Shown: in pieces, positions 50,914 to 60,972 of the stretch
Numbering within the stretch: position 1 is the stretch's first letter
Layout of the letters: each line of letters begins with the position of its first letter
Assembly (NCBI RefSeq): GCF_002005425.1
Contig: NZ_CP019704.1
Span: forward strand, 2,562,001-2,626,000
Direction of reading: 5' to 3'
Origin: Polaribacter sp. BM10
Lineage (GTDB): Bacteria > Bacteroidota > Bacteroidia > Flavobacteriales > Flavobacteriaceae
Length of the DNA: 64,000 nucleotides
Translations under genes and position numbers: made by a program
The notes under the pieces: generated by a model
The model's input: only the letters and a program-made list of their open reading frames with translations
What the model was told of the DNA's origin: nothing
Database searches by the model: none

Positions 50914-53613
50914 ATGAATAAAAAATCAACTTTTTCTATTATTACAATAATTGGGTTACTAATTTTTGTTTTTTACACAAGTATCTCAGAAATAACTTTT
51001 GAAAAAAAAAAGAAGGAGTATGTTGAATACTTAGCAAATCATCCTTATACTAAAAGAACTCCTCTAACAAAAGAAGAGATTAAGGCAATGCCAAAAAAAG
51101 ACCGACCAGATTTAGCGTTTGAGCAAGACTTTTTAAGAACTATGGATCCTAATACTAAAAAGTTACATCAAGATAGATTGGTAAAGGCTTTAAAATATGG
51201 TAAAAAGGTTAAACAAGAAGCTAGTTCTAAATCTGCAACAACTTTTAACTGGGAGTCTAGAGGTCCAAAAACAGTAGCAGGAAGAGTTAGAGCAATGATG
51301 TTTGACCCTAATGATACCGAAAGTAAGCGTGTGTTTGCAGGTGGTGTAAGCGGTGGAATTTGGAAAAACGAAGATATTACAGATGAAAATTCACCTTGGA
51401 CTATGGTGAATTCTGATATGACGAATTTTGCTATTTCTGCAATGGTTTATGATCCTGTTCAGAATAATACATTTTATGTTGGTACCGGAGAAGGTTGGGG
51501 AAATGCAGATGCTGTAAATGGTGCAGGAATCTGGAAAACTTTAGACGGTGGTTTAACTTGGAGTAATTTATCATCAACTACTAATTTTGAATATGTTTAT
51601 GATATAATTGTTAGAAATGAGAATGGAATAGGTGTTGTTTATGCAGCAATGAAAGATCAAGAAAATATTTTTTCTGAGGATACAGATTTATTTAGATCTG
51701 TAGATGGAGGAAATACATGGTCCAAAGTTTCTACAGAGCCAATTAGAGATTTAGAATTGGCATCAGATAATAAGATTTGGGCAGGTTCTGCATCAGGATC
51801 TATATTTTCATCATCAAACGGTGTAGTATTTACATCTAATTACAGCTCTTCTTTACCTTCTGCAGGAAGGGTTGAGTTAGCTACAGCAAAATCAAATTCT
51901 AATGTAATATATGCTCTAATTGCATCAAGAATAGAAAATTCAAATAGTCCCGATACTTTTGTAACAGGTTTAGGGGAAATTGTAAAAAGTATAGATGCAG
52001 GAGTAACTTTTACAAACTTAGATGAACCATCAGATAGTAGAGATTCTTCGGTACCAAATGATGATTTTACAAGAGGACAAGCTTGGTATGACTTAATTAT
52101 TGAAGTAAACCCAACAAATCAAAATGAAGTTTATGTTGGTGGAATTAATACATTCAAAAGTACAAATGGTGGAGTCTTATGGTCTAAAACCTCTAGTTGG
52201 GACAGTCGTTTTGACAATTCTGTAAGCTATGTGCATGCAGATATTCATAATATTGTTTTTAGACCAAGTAATAATCAATTACTAATAGCTACAGATGGAG
52301 GCGTTTTTTATTCTCCTGATAACTCTAAGAATGTTAATCAAAATTCAATATTTCCAAGAAATCTTAATTTAAATATAACTCAATTTTATTCTGCAGCTAT
52401 AGATCCTGTTAATTTAAATGGTTTTATGGGAGGAGCGCAAGATAATGGTACAGTTTATTTATATGAACCCGGTATTAGTAATACTTTAGAGGTGTTAGGA
52501 GGAGATGGAGGTTTTAGTTTTATAGATCAAACGGCAACAAATGCAACAGAAAGTATTTATTATATAGCTTCTACACAATTTAATGTAAGTTATCTGTATG
52601 ATTCTTCATTTCCTGCCACAGACTATATAACTTTAGTTAATAATAGAGATTCTGGTAATTTTATAAATGCATCAGACTATGATGATGAAAATAATATCTT
52701 TTATTCTTTTAATGATAAGAATGAAATTACAAGAGTTATTTTAAAAGATGATTTTGAAAACCAAGGTTTTAGAGATAATTTTAATGGTGTTCAAGATATA
52801 ATTTCAACACCTCTTTTTGGGAATTCTGATGTAACACATATTAGGGTTTCTCCATACAATGTAGCTGCTAGAAAAGTATTTTTTGGTACAGTTACTGGTA
52901 GGCTTTTAATTTTTGATAGTACAGACGAAAGTTTTCAGATAATTAATGAACCATCTAATGTGTTTGGAGCAATTTCTTGTATTGAACTTGGTGCTTCGGA
53001 TGATGAAATTTTACTAACATATTCTAATTACGGAGTAAAAAGTGTTTGGTACACTACTGATGGTGGAGATAACTGGACAGATGTTGAAGGTAATCTGCCA
53101 GATATTCCTGTAAGATGGTCTTTATTTAATCCTTTAGATAGAAAAGAGGTTTTATTAGCTACTGAAGCAGGAATATGGAAAACAAGCGATGTAACCGCAG
53201 AAACAGTTGTTTGGGAACCTGCATCTTCTGGAATGGGAAATGTTAGAGTAGATATGCTACAGTATAGAGCATCAGATAACTTAATCTTAGCAGCTACTCA
53301 TGGTAGAGGAATGTTTACTTCAAATTTTGTAGACAGTACTGCTTTTGTTACGAGTGTGGTATCTGGTGAAAAATTATTTACGGTTTACCCTACAGTTTCA
53401 AAAGGAGATATTACAGTATTTGCTAAAAACACTTTAGGTAAAGTGAAAATGAATATTTTTGATACTGCCGGAAGACAAGTTTATAGTTCTAGTTTAGATT
53501 TTAGTGTCAATGAAAAACAACCAATTTCATTAAATATTAATTCAGGAATTTATATTGTAAATTTAGTAGATAAGAACAATAACAAATCTTCGAGAAAAAT
53601 TATAATAGAATAA
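50914..53613 (+). CDS. Type IX secreted BNR/sortilin-type repeat protein
   Basis: An 899-residue exported protein. After an N-terminal hydrophobic segment (IITIIGLLIFVFYTSIS) comes a stretch of Asp-box (BNR) repeats, e.g. WESRGPKTVAGRVRAMMFDP, KTLDGGLTWSNLSS, RSVDGGNTWSKVST, YTTDGGDNWTDVEG and KTSDVTAETVVWEPAS, which fold as a beta-propeller. The last ~75 residues (LFTVYPTVSKGDITVFA to RKIIIE) are a type A type IX sorting domain, so SprA exports it and the tail is cut off. A 10-base A run (51002-51011) near the 5' end is within the coding frame. Role is unknown; surface glycan or protein binding fits. Confidence 0.85.
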   Translation: MNKKSTFSIITIIGLLIFVFYTSISEITFEKKKKEYVEYLANHPYTKRTPLTKEEIKAMPKKDRPDLAFEQDFLRTMDPNTKKLHQDRLVKALKYGKKVKQEASSKSATTFNWESRGPKTVAGRVRAMMFDPNDTESKRVFAGGVSGGIWKNEDITDENSPWTMVNSDMTNFAISAMVYDPVQNNTFYVGTGEGWGNADAVNGAGIWKTLDGGLTWSNLSSTTNFEYVYDIIVRNENGIGVVYAAMKDQENIFSEDTDLFRSVDGGNTWSKVSTEPIRDLELASDNKIWAGSASGSIFSSSNGVVFTSNYSSSLPSAGRVELATAKSNSNVIYALIASRIENSNSPDTFVTGLGEIVKSIDAGVTFTNLDEPSDSRDSSVPNDDFTRGQAWYDLIIEVNPTNQNEVYVGGINTFKSTNGGVLWSKTSSWDSRFDNSVSYVHADIHNIVFRPSNNQLLIATDGGVFYSPDNSKNVNQNSIFPRNLNLNITQFYSAAIDPVNLNGFMGGAQDNGTVYLYEPGISNTLEVLGGDGGFSFIDQTATNATESIYYIASTQFNVSYLYDSSFPATDYITLVNNRDSGNFINASDYDDENNIFYSFNDKNEITRVILKDDFENQGFRDNFNGVQDIISTPLFGNSDVTHIRVSPYNVAARKVFFGTVTGRLLIFDSTDESFQIINEPSNVFGAISCIELGASDDEILLTYSNYGVKSVWYTTDGGDNWTDVEGNLPDIPVRWSLFNPLDRKEVLLATEAGIWKTSDVTAETVVWEPASSGMGNVRVDMLQYRASDNLILAATHGRGMFTSNFVDSTAFVTSVVSGEKLFTVYPTVSKGDITVFAKNTLGKVKMNIFDTAGRQVYSSSLDFSVNEKQPISLNINSGIYIVNLVDKNNNKSSRKIIIE

Positions 53614-53633
53614 TTTTATAAAGTTTATAATTC

Positions 53634-53665
53634 AAAAAACGGCACTAATTTTAGTGCCGTTTTTT
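53634..53665. terminator. Bidirectional terminator between the BNR gene and dxs
   Basis: Stem AAAAAACGGCACTAA/TTAGTGCCGTTTTTT with a 2-nt loop. It serves the convergent gene pair and overlaps the dxs stop codon. Confidence 0.85.
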
Positions 53666-55430
53666 ATGCTTTATTAAATCTAGAAATTAAACTATCAATA
53701 TCTAAATTAAGTGTTTGTTGTAGTTTTGTTACACTACCATGTTCAATAAAATCATCTGGTATACCAAGTATTTCTACTTTATTTTGATACCCATTTTCTG
53801 CCATAAATTCTAAAATAGCAGTTCCAAAACCTCCTTTTACTGTTCCATCTTCGATAGTATAAATATTCCGATGCGTTTTAGCTATTTTATGCAAACTATT
53901 TTCATCTAATGGTTTAACAAATCGCATATCAAAATGAGAAAAATCAGAAGGAGAATCTACCGATTTTAAAGCTTCAGAAATATTTTTAGCAATTGTGCCA
54001 ACAGACAAAATAGCCGTTTTATTTCCCTTTTGTAAACAAATACTTTTAGCAATTGTAATTTTTTCGAAAGGTTGTTTCCAGTCAATAATATTACCAGTTC
54101 CTCTAGGGTAACGAATTGCAATTGGTTTTTGTAATCCTAACTGAGCGGTATATAAAATATTTCTTAATTCAATTTCGTTTCTTGGTGCAAAAATAATTAG
54201 ATTCGGAATTAAACGTAGATAAGCTAAATCGAAAACACCGTGATGCGTTGCGCCATCTTCACCAACTAAACCAGCTCTATCTAAGCAAAAAATAACCGGT
54301 AAATTTTGCAAAGCTACGTCATGTATTACTTGGTCGTAAGCACGTTGCAAAAATGTAGAATAGATATTACAATATGGTATTAAATTTTGAGTTGCCATAC
54401 CTGCAGCCAATGTAACTGCGTGTTGTTCTGCAATACCAACATCAAAAGTTCTGTTAGGGTGTTTTTCTAACATTAACTTTAAAGAGCTACCCGTTAACAT
54501 GGCAGGTGTAATACCAACAATTCGTGAATTTTTATCTGCTAGCTCTACAACCGTTTGTCCAAATACATCTTGATATTTGGTATATAAGCTTTTTTCCTTT
54601 TTAATTCTTTCTCCAGAAATTTTATCAAATTTTCCAGGCGCATGGTACGTTACCTGGTCTTCTTCGGCTTTTTTTAAACCTTTTCCTTTTGTGGTAATAA
54701 CATGTAAAAATTTTGGACCTTTAACAGATTTCAAGCGCTCTAATTCCTTTAAAATCTTAGGTAAATCGTGACCATCAATCGGTCCAGAATAATTGAAGTT
54801 TAAAGCTTTAATGATATTATTTTGAGCCGCTAATTTTTTATCACTTTTTACTTTTGTTAAGTATTCTTTTAAAGCCCCAACAGCAGGATCAATACCAATT
54901 GCATTATCGTTTAATATGATTAATAAGTTAGCATTAGAAACACCAGCGTGGTTTAAAGCTTCAAAAGCCATTCCGCTAGCAATAGAAGCATCGCCAATTA
55001 CGGCAATATGATGTCTTTCTGTTTCATTTTTTAAGTTGGATGCTATTGCCATTCCCAAAGCAGCAGAAATGGACGTAGAAGAATGCCCAACACCAAAAGT
55101 ATCAAATTCACTCTCTTTTATAGTAGGAAAACCAGCAATTCCACCAAATTGTCTATTCGTGTGAAATACTTCTTTTCTTCCGGTTAAAATCTTATGACCA
55201 TATGCTTGATGCCCAACATCCCAAACTAATAAATCGTTTGGAGTTTCAAATAAATAATGCAAAGCAATAGTTAATTCTACAACGCCTAAACTAGCACCAA
55301 GATGTCCTTCTTTTGTAGCAACAATATCAATAATAAACGCTCTTAATTCTTTTGCAAGTTGCGGTAACTGATTTGGATTTAATTTGCGTAAATCTTTTGG
55401 GTTTGATATGTTGTCTAACAAATTTGTCAT
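53664..55430 (-). CDS. dxs: 1-deoxy-D-xylulose-5-phosphate synthase
   Basis: A 588-residue thiamine diphosphate enzyme, the first step of the MEP isoprenoid pathway. ThDP-binding GDASIASGMAFEALNHAG and NDNAIGIDP, the conserved WDVGHQAYGHKILTGR and GHSSTSISAALGMAIA, and the transketolase-type GIAEQHAVTLAAGMA and HHGVFDLAYLRLIPN are all present. The ATG at 55430 is chosen over one at 55448. A TATTTTTG motif (reverse of 55438-55445) lies seven bases before this ATG. Divergent from tadA. Confidence 0.95.
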   Translation of the reverse strand: MTNLLDNISNPKDLRKLNPNQLPQLAKELRAFIIDIVATKEGHLGASLGVVELTIALHYLFETPNDLLVWDVGHQAYGHKILTGRKEVFHTNRQFGGIAGFPTIKESEFDTFGVGHSSTSISAALGMAIASNLKNETERHHIAVIGDASIASGMAFEALNHAGVSNANLLIILNDNAIGIDPAVGALKEYLTKVKSDKKLAAQNNIIKALNFNYSGPIDGHDLPKILKELERLKSVKGPKFLHVITTKGKGLKKAEEDQVTYHAPGKFDKISGERIKKEKSLYTKYQDVFGQTVVELADKNSRIVGITPAMLTGSSLKLMLEKHPNRTFDVGIAEQHAVTLAAGMATQNLIPYCNIYSTFLQRAYDQVIHDVALQNLPVIFCLDRAGLVGEDGATHHGVFDLAYLRLIPNLIIFAPRNEIELRNILYTAQLGLQKPIAIRYPRGTGNIIDWKQPFEKITIAKSICLQKGNKTAILSVGTIAKNISEALKSVDSPSDFSHFDMRFVKPLDENSLHKIAKTHRNIYTIEDGTVKGGFGTAILEFMAENGYQNKVEILGIPDDFIEHGSVTKLQQTLNLDIDSLISRFNKA

Positions 55431-55437
55431 GAGAATG

Positions 55438-55445
55438 CAAAAATA
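55438..55445 (-). promoter_or_regulatory. -7 promoter motif next to the dxs start
   Basis: TATTTTTG on the minus strand, ending seven bases before the ATG, so the leader would be 0-3 nt. Confidence 0.5.
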
Positions 55446-55486
55446 CAATTTAACTTTTTGTAATATTGATTTTTATATTTCAAAAA

Positions 55487-55936
55487 ATGATACAACCTTT
55501 CGACGATGTTTATTTTATGAAGAAAGCCTTACAAGAAGCAGAATTTGCTTTTGATAAAGGTGAAGTTCCTGTTGGTGCAATTGTTGTTTTTAAAAATCAA
55601 ATAATTGCAAGAGCGCATAATTTAACAGAAACGTTAAACGATGTAACAGCACACGCAGAAATGCAAGCATTTACAGCTGCCTCAGATTTTATAGGTGGAA
55701 AATACTTAAAAGATTGTGTATTATATGTTACGCTAGAACCTTGCCAAATGTGTGCAGGAGCTAGTTATTGGGCTCAATTAGGAAAGATTGTTTACGGTGC
55801 ATCAGAACCCGAAAGAGGTTTTAGAAATTTAGGAACAAAATTGCATCCAAAGACAGAAATTGTAGCAGGAATTTTAGAGAATGATTGTGCACAGATTTTA
55901 AAACGATTTTTTATTCAGAAACGTAATTTGAATTAA
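55487..55936 (+). CDS. tadA: tRNA-specific adenosine deaminase TadA
   Basis: A 149-residue zinc deaminase that makes inosine at the wobble position of tRNA-Arg(ACG). Zinc ligands and catalytic Glu are H56 and E58 in TAHAEM, C86 and C89 in LEPCQMCAGA. GEVPVGAIVV is conserved. The ATG at 55487 (MIQPFDDVYF) is used, because an in-frame TTG upstream at 55466 overlaps the likely promoter. It is followed 4 bp later by the FAD enzyme gene. Confidence 0.94.
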   Translation: MIQPFDDVYFMKKALQEAEFAFDKGEVPVGAIVVFKNQIIARAHNLTETLNDVTAHAEMQAFTAASDFIGGKYLKDCVLYVTLEPCQMCAGASYWAQLGKIVYGASEPERGFRNLGTKLHPKTEIVAGILENDCAQILKRFFIQKRNLN

Positions 55937-55940
55937 TTTT

Positions 55941-57161
55941 ATGATGCAGAAATATGATGTAGTTGTAATTGGTGGTGGTCCGGCAGGAGGGCAAGTTGCA
56001 AGAAATTTAGCCAAAAAAGGACATAAAATTTTATTAGTAGAACGTTTTCCTTCTTTTTTAGATAATAATTTTTCTAGCGCTGGTATGACATTAGCGCCTT
56101 TAAAAGAATTTGATTTACCAAACAAAGTTATTGGGGCTTATTGGAAAAATATTACCATTCAGTGTACAAAAAACAGTTATTTCTGGAAAGGAAATACAAA
56201 CAAAGGTGTTGTTTTAGATTACGGAAAATTAAAACAATTTTTAGCTGATGATGCAAAGAGTTTTGGCGGAGAAGTTTTAACAGGCTATAAATACATCAGT
56301 AAAAAAGTAAATGAAAAATCTGTAATTGTTTCTTTACAAAAAGCGAAGTCTACAGAAATTATAGAGATAGAAAGTAAATTAGTTGTAGATGCTACAGGGC
56401 CACTTAGAAAGGTAATGTACGATGATAAAGAAGTGCAACCAACAATGAATTTAGGTAGTGGTACAGAATATTTAATAGAAGTTGCGCCAGAAATTTATGA
56501 GAAATACAAAGATCAATTGGTCTTTTTTTTAGGACATAAATGGGCAATTAAAGGATATTCTTGGATTTTTCCGATGGAGCAAAATATCTTAAAAGTTGGT
56601 GCAGGAAAAACACATTTAAAATCTCTTAATCAAGAAAATACAGACAAAACTACTAAGAAAATTACCGAACATATTATTAAAGAATATTTAAAGTGTGATA
56701 CTTATAAATTATTAGATGTTCATGGTGGCATATTAAGATACTCTGAAGGTTTAAAAGATAAATTCTACAATAATAAAGTAGTTGCGGTGGGCGATTCTGT
56801 TTCTGCAATAAACCCAAGAGGTGGTGAAGGAATTAGATATGCAATGCAAAGTGCAGATTTAGCATGTGTTTATATTGATGAATATTTGGTAAAAGGCACA
56901 ACAAACTTTGATAATTATCGAAAAAAATGGCGTAGAAGAAAACTCTTTAAATGGCGTTTAAGTGAAGTTTCTAGTCAAAGAATGTACAGTAAGTATACAG
57001 ATATTCAGATAGAAAATAGGGTACAATTTTTTCATGAAAACTTTAGTACAGACGTTTTAATAGACAGTTTATTTAACTTTAAATACAACCAAGTTGTTTT
57101 ACGATTTTTTCAATTAATTCGATTAAAAATAGAATTCGCTTTTAAAAAAGATCGTTTTTAA
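55941..57161 (+). CDS. Geranylgeranyl reductase-like FAD-dependent oxidoreductase
   Basis: A 406-residue flavoprotein. The N-terminal Rossmann motif VVVIGGGPAGGQVARNLAKKGH binds FAD, VVDATGPLRKVMYDD and VAVGDSVSAINPRGGEGIRYA are the family motifs of geranylgeranyl reductases and p-hydroxybenzoate hydroxylase-like enzymes. Members reduce prenyl chains of lipids or quinones. The substrate is not known here; the dxs gene nearby supplies isoprenoids, which fits but does not prove it. Start codon is ATG at 55941; a second ATG follows at 55944. Confidence 0.8.
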   Translation: MMQKYDVVVIGGGPAGGQVARNLAKKGHKILLVERFPSFLDNNFSSAGMTLAPLKEFDLPNKVIGAYWKNITIQCTKNSYFWKGNTNKGVVLDYGKLKQFLADDAKSFGGEVLTGYKYISKKVNEKSVIVSLQKAKSTEIIEIESKLVVDATGPLRKVMYDDKEVQPTMNLGSGTEYLIEVAPEIYEKYKDQLVFFLGHKWAIKGYSWIFPMEQNILKVGAGKTHLKSLNQENTDKTTKKITEHIIKEYLKCDTYKLLDVHGGILRYSEGLKDKFYNNKVVAVGDSVSAINPRGGEGIRYAMQSADLACVYIDEYLVKGTTNFDNYRKKWRRRKLFKWRLSEVSSQRMYSKYTDIQIENRVQFFHENFSTDVLIDSLFNFKYNQVVLRFFQLIRLKIEFAFKKDRF

Positions 57162-57257
57162 TATATTTTTGTTAAATATTTTATAAAAAAATCTTAAAAA
57201 TTTGCGAGATAGTTTGTTTTAGAGAACTTTACAAGAACTAATTAAATTCTCTTACAG

Positions 57258-59756
57258 ATGAAAAACATTCTATTCTTATTCTTGTCATTATTTGCTACAA
57301 TAGCAATAACTGCACAAGAAACCCCTGAACCAAATTATAGAGCAGCAGCAAAATATTCGCCAAAAAACTTAGCGAAAATGGTGCATTCTACAACTGTTAG
57401 TCCGCATTGGTTAAAAAAAGGGAACCGTTTTTGGTATTCTTACAAAACATCAGAAGGCTCTAATTATTACTTAGTAGATGCAGATAAAAAGTCGAAGCAA
57501 CTACTTTTCGATAATGTTAAAATGGCAAAATGGTTAACAGAAATTACTAAAGACCCATACGATGCAAAACACTTACCTCGTTTTAGTTTTAAATTTAACG
57601 AAGCAGAAAATGCAATTCGTTTTAGAGTAAAATCTACAGAAGAAGTTGCCGTTGTCGAAGATAAAAAAGAAGAAAAGAAAGATTCTACATCGAGTAAAAA
57701 GGCCAAAAATAAAAAGCCTAAAATGGAGAAGAAAACTTATTATTTAGAATATAAGTTAGGCGGAAACGGTTTGACAATAATCAATACTAAAAAGGAAGAA
57801 AAAAAGCCTTGGTTAAGATGGGCAAATGTAGCACCAGATAGTTCTATCGTTTTATATTCTAAAAATTACAATTTGTACTGGATGGATAAAGTTAACTTTA
57901 AAAAGTTTATTAAAGATGAAAAAGATAGTACGGTTGTAGAAAATCAATGGACTAAAGACGGAGAAGAAAACTACGGATACGGCGGCGGTTCTAGAGAAGA
58001 TAATGTAGATAAAGAAAAAAACAAAGACAAGCGTAAAGGTGTTTGGGGAACTTGGTCTCACGATTCTAAAAAGTTTGTATTTCAAAAATCTGACTCTAGA
58101 CATATTAAAGATTTATGGGTAATTAATTCTACAGGTAAAAAAAGACCAACTTTAGAAACCTATAAATACCACATGCCAGGAGAACAAGAATATTATAAAT
58201 CTGAATTATTAATTTTTGATATTCCTTCAAAATCTCACATAAAAGTTCCTTTAGACACAGTACGTCAACAAAGTATTTCTGTGTTTAGAGCACCTAGAAA
58301 ACAATCTAGTAGAGATGATGATTTTAGACCTTCTTTGCTTTTATCAAAAAAAGGGAAAATATATTTTAGTGTAATTTCTAGAGATCGCAAAAAGTATGAT
58401 ATTAATGTTGCAGATCTTAATACAGGTGAATATAAAACGTTAATAGAAGAACGTTTTAATACATACATCGAGTCTCGTCCGTTAATTTTGTTAAACAATG
58501 AAAAAGAAATGTTACATTGGGCAGAACGTGATGGTTGGGCACATTTTTACTTATATGATTCTGACGGAAACTTAAAAAACCAAGTTACAGAAGGAGATTA
58601 CCATGTAGATGGTTTTGCAGGTTTAGATGAAAAAACAAGAACACTTTATTTTACTGCAAATGGTGTTAATAAAAAACAAGATCCTTATTATTTGCATACT
58701 TATAAAATTAATTTAAACGGGTCTGGAATGAAAACATTAGATGCTGGTGACTTTACAGCAACTACTTCTATGGCAGATTCTAATAAGTATTTTGTGAGTA
58801 ATTATTCGAGGGTAAATACAGTACCAAAATCTGAACTTAGAGACGCAAACGGGCGTAAAGTTATGGATTTAGAAACGGCAGATTTATCACAATTATTTGC
58901 ATCTGGTTACAAATTTCCAGAACCGTTTAAAGTAAAAGCAGATGACGGAATTACAGATATTTACGGAGTAATGTACAAGCCTTTTGATATGGATTCTACA
59001 AAAGTATATCCGTTATTAGAATATGTGTATCCTGGTCCGCAAACAGAAGCTGTAAACAAATCTTTTTCTTACAGAATGGATCGTTTAGATAGAATGGCGC
59101 AAGTTGGTTTTGTGGTAATTACTTTAGGAAACAGAGGTGGTCATCCAGATAGATCTAAATGGTATCACAATTATGGTTACGGAAATTTACGTGATTATGG
59201 TTTGGCTGATAAAAAATATGTTGCACAGCAACTGGCTAACAAACACAAGTTTATCGATATCGAAAAAGTAGGAATTTACGGTCATTCTGGTGGTGGTTTT
59301 ATGTCTACAGCAGCAATGTTAGTATATCCAGATTTCTTTAAAGCGGCAGTTTCATCTGCCGGAAATCACGATAATAATGTGTATAATTCTTGGTGGAGTG
59401 AAACGCATCATGGTGTAAAAGAAGAAATAGATGCAAAAGGAAAAATTTCTCATAAATACAAAATTGATGATAATCAATCTTTAGCAAAAAATCTAAAAGG
59501 ACATTTAATGTTGATTCATGGTGATATGGATAATAACGTAAATCCGGCAGGAACGATAAGAATGGCAAACGAATTAATTAAGGCAAACAAACGTTTTAAA
59601 TTTATGATTATGCCAGGACAAAGACATGGTTTTGGTAGTATGACAGAGTACTCTTTCTGGCTAAGAGCAGATCATTTTAGTAAGTATTTGTTAGGCAAAG
59701 AAGCTACTGATACAGATATTTTATTTATGAATTTAAATAAACCAATGAATAGGTAA
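57258..59756 (+). CDS. S9 family peptidase (prolyl oligopeptidase/DPP IV type)
   Basis: An 832-residue exported serine peptidase with signal peptide (ILFLFLSLFATIAITAQ). N-terminal beta-propeller (about residues 60-540) carries a Lys/Glu-rich loop (EEKKDSTSSKKAKNKKPKM). The C-terminal alpha/beta hydrolase domain has the catalytic Ser in GIYGHSGGGFMSTAAML, Asp in IHGDMDNNVNP and His in GQRHGFGSM. It probably removes dipeptides after Pro or Ala, in the periplasm or on the surface. Strong terminator follows. Confidence 0.9.
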   Translation: MKNILFLFLSLFATIAITAQETPEPNYRAAAKYSPKNLAKMVHSTTVSPHWLKKGNRFWYSYKTSEGSNYYLVDADKKSKQLLFDNVKMAKWLTEITKDPYDAKHLPRFSFKFNEAENAIRFRVKSTEEVAVVEDKKEEKKDSTSSKKAKNKKPKMEKKTYYLEYKLGGNGLTIINTKKEEKKPWLRWANVAPDSSIVLYSKNYNLYWMDKVNFKKFIKDEKDSTVVENQWTKDGEENYGYGGGSREDNVDKEKNKDKRKGVWGTWSHDSKKFVFQKSDSRHIKDLWVINSTGKKRPTLETYKYHMPGEQEYYKSELLIFDIPSKSHIKVPLDTVRQQSISVFRAPRKQSSRDDDFRPSLLLSKKGKIYFSVISRDRKKYDINVADLNTGEYKTLIEERFNTYIESRPLILLNNEKEMLHWAERDGWAHFYLYDSDGNLKNQVTEGDYHVDGFAGLDEKTRTLYFTANGVNKKQDPYYLHTYKINLNGSGMKTLDAGDFTATTSMADSNKYFVSNYSRVNTVPKSELRDANGRKVMDLETADLSQLFASGYKFPEPFKVKADDGITDIYGVMYKPFDMDSTKVYPLLEYVYPGPQTEAVNKSFSYRMDRLDRMAQVGFVVITLGNRGGHPDRSKWYHNYGYGNLRDYGLADKKYVAQQLANKHKFIDIEKVGIYGHSGGGFMSTAAMLVYPDFFKAAVSSAGNHDNNVYNSWWSETHHGVKEEIDAKGKISHKYKIDDNQSLAKNLKGHLMLIHGDMDNNVNPAGTIRMANELIKANKRFKFMIMPGQRHGFGSMTEYSFWLRADHFSKYLLGKEATDTDILFMNLNKPMNR

Positions 59757-59787
59757 TCTATCTATTAAATAGATTTGTAATAATAAC

Positions 59788-59821
59788 AAAAAACTCCGAA
59801 TCTTCATTCGGAGTTTTTTTA
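59788..59821 (+). terminator. Terminator after the S9 peptidase
   Basis: Stem AAAAACTCCGAAT/ATTCGGAGTTTTT with a CTTC loop and T run; it can also act on the minus-strand Xre unit. Confidence 0.85.
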
Positions 59822-59835
59822 TGTTTAATTTTTAA

Positions 59836-60042
59836 TTAATCTTCTACATATTCTAAAATATCTGCAGGTTGGCAATCTAAAGCTTTACAAATTGCCTCTA
59901 ATGTAGAAAAACGAATTGCCTTTGCTTTACCCGATTTTAAAACAGATAAGTTTGCAGTTGTAATGCCAATAATTTCTGCCAATTCTTTGCTTCGCATTTT
60001 ACGTTTGGCAAGCATTACATCTAAGTTTACGATAATTGCCAT
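59836..60042 (-). CDS. Xre family helix-turn-helix regulator (YozG-like)
   Basis: A 68-residue regulator with one helix-turn-helix: AKRKMRSKELAEIIGITTANLSVLKSGKAKAIRFSTLEAI, ending CKALDCQPADILEY, the pattern of the Cro/CI-type YozG/YobD small regulators. Such genes commonly sit next to DUF2975 membrane protein genes, as here: it starts one base after the stop of the 308-residue DUF2975 gene. It probably controls its own operon. Confidence 0.88.
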   Translation of the reverse strand: MAIIVNLDVMLAKRKMRSKELAEIIGITTANLSVLKSGKAKAIRFSTLEAICKALDCQPADILEYVED

Positions 60043-60043
60043 A

Positions 60044-60970
60044 TTATATTGTTAAATCGTTTTCTTGTTGAATTTGATTTGCTTTAGAAAGTAAACCACT
60101 AAAGACAAATAAGCCCAAGGCAATAATAATTAATGTAAGGTCAAATTCATATTGAGGTGATATGCTTAAAAAAACATCACTTTGTACAGTGTTTTTAAAA
60201 CTTGCATGATCATAATATAAACTAAATAAGAAACTAAAAACCAAATTAAGGATTTGCCAAATAATAATTAAACTTGCAATTTTGTTTATAATTTTCACCA
60301 ATCCTAAGCTAAATTTGAGTGATGTTTTCAATAGTTGAAAAAGCGTTTTTAAATAGTAAAGTATTAGAATTATTATTATAAATGATAAATAGAATTTTAG
60401 GTTAAAAAGAGTAGATAGTTGCCAGTTTTTTGTGTCAATTTTTAAATTTGTTTTTCCTGAAATCGTGGAAACTTTTGTTGATACATTTTCATTATAACCT
60501 CCGTCAAATTGTATTTTTTTGCCAAAAAATTCTACATCTTTAGAGTTTTCAAAAATACTGTCTAATTTTTCTTTTGTAAACTTACTTTTTCCAAGAAAAT
60601 CAGGATTTACAAAATTTAACCTATCATCAGAATATCTGCTAAAAACCTGATTATCTATAGTGTTACCTAAACTGTCTTTTGTGTAATCTGTAAACCTTTC
60701 ACCTTGATTAAAAGATAAACTAAAATTTACAGGAATTTGCTTATTTGAAATATTGATAGTGGAATTTTTTGAAGTTTGTAAAATTCCGTTTCCTGTATAA
60801 AGAGTAAATGCTAAGGCTACAAAGGAGATTACAATCATCATCCAAAAACTCATTGTAAAAAGAAGATGTAAAAATGTAGTAATTCTTTTTTTCTGAAAAA
60901 CACTGTAGATTAAGAACCCTAAAATACAAAATATTATTATTAATACAGTTGTTTGAAATATAGTTAACAT
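60044..60970 (-). CDS. DUF2975-type membrane protein (long form)
   Basis: A 308-residue membrane protein. Four to five helices flank a hydrophilic, Asn/Lys-rich central segment (about residues 70-180) that is not part of the usual DUF2975 fold. The C-terminal ANQIQQENDLTI matches the DUF2975 ending, shared with the next gene. Function unknown; it is translationally tight with the Xre gene (1 bp) and the second DUF2975 gene (2 bp). Confidence 0.68.
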   Translation of the reverse strand: MLTIFQTTVLIIIFCILGFLIYSVFQKKRITTFLHLLFTMSFWMMIVISFVALAFTLYTGNGILQTSKNSTINISNKQIPVNFSLSFNQGERFTDYTKDSLGNTIDNQVFSRYSDDRLNFVNPDFLGKSKFTKEKLDSIFENSKDVEFFGKKIQFDGGYNENVSTKVSTISGKTNLKIDTKNWQLSTLFNLKFYLSFIIIILILYYLKTLFQLLKTSLKFSLGLVKIINKIASLIIIWQILNLVFSFLFSLYYDHASFKNTVQSDVFLSISPQYEFDLTLIIIALGLFVFSGLLSKANQIQQENDLTI

Positions 60971-60972
60971 AA

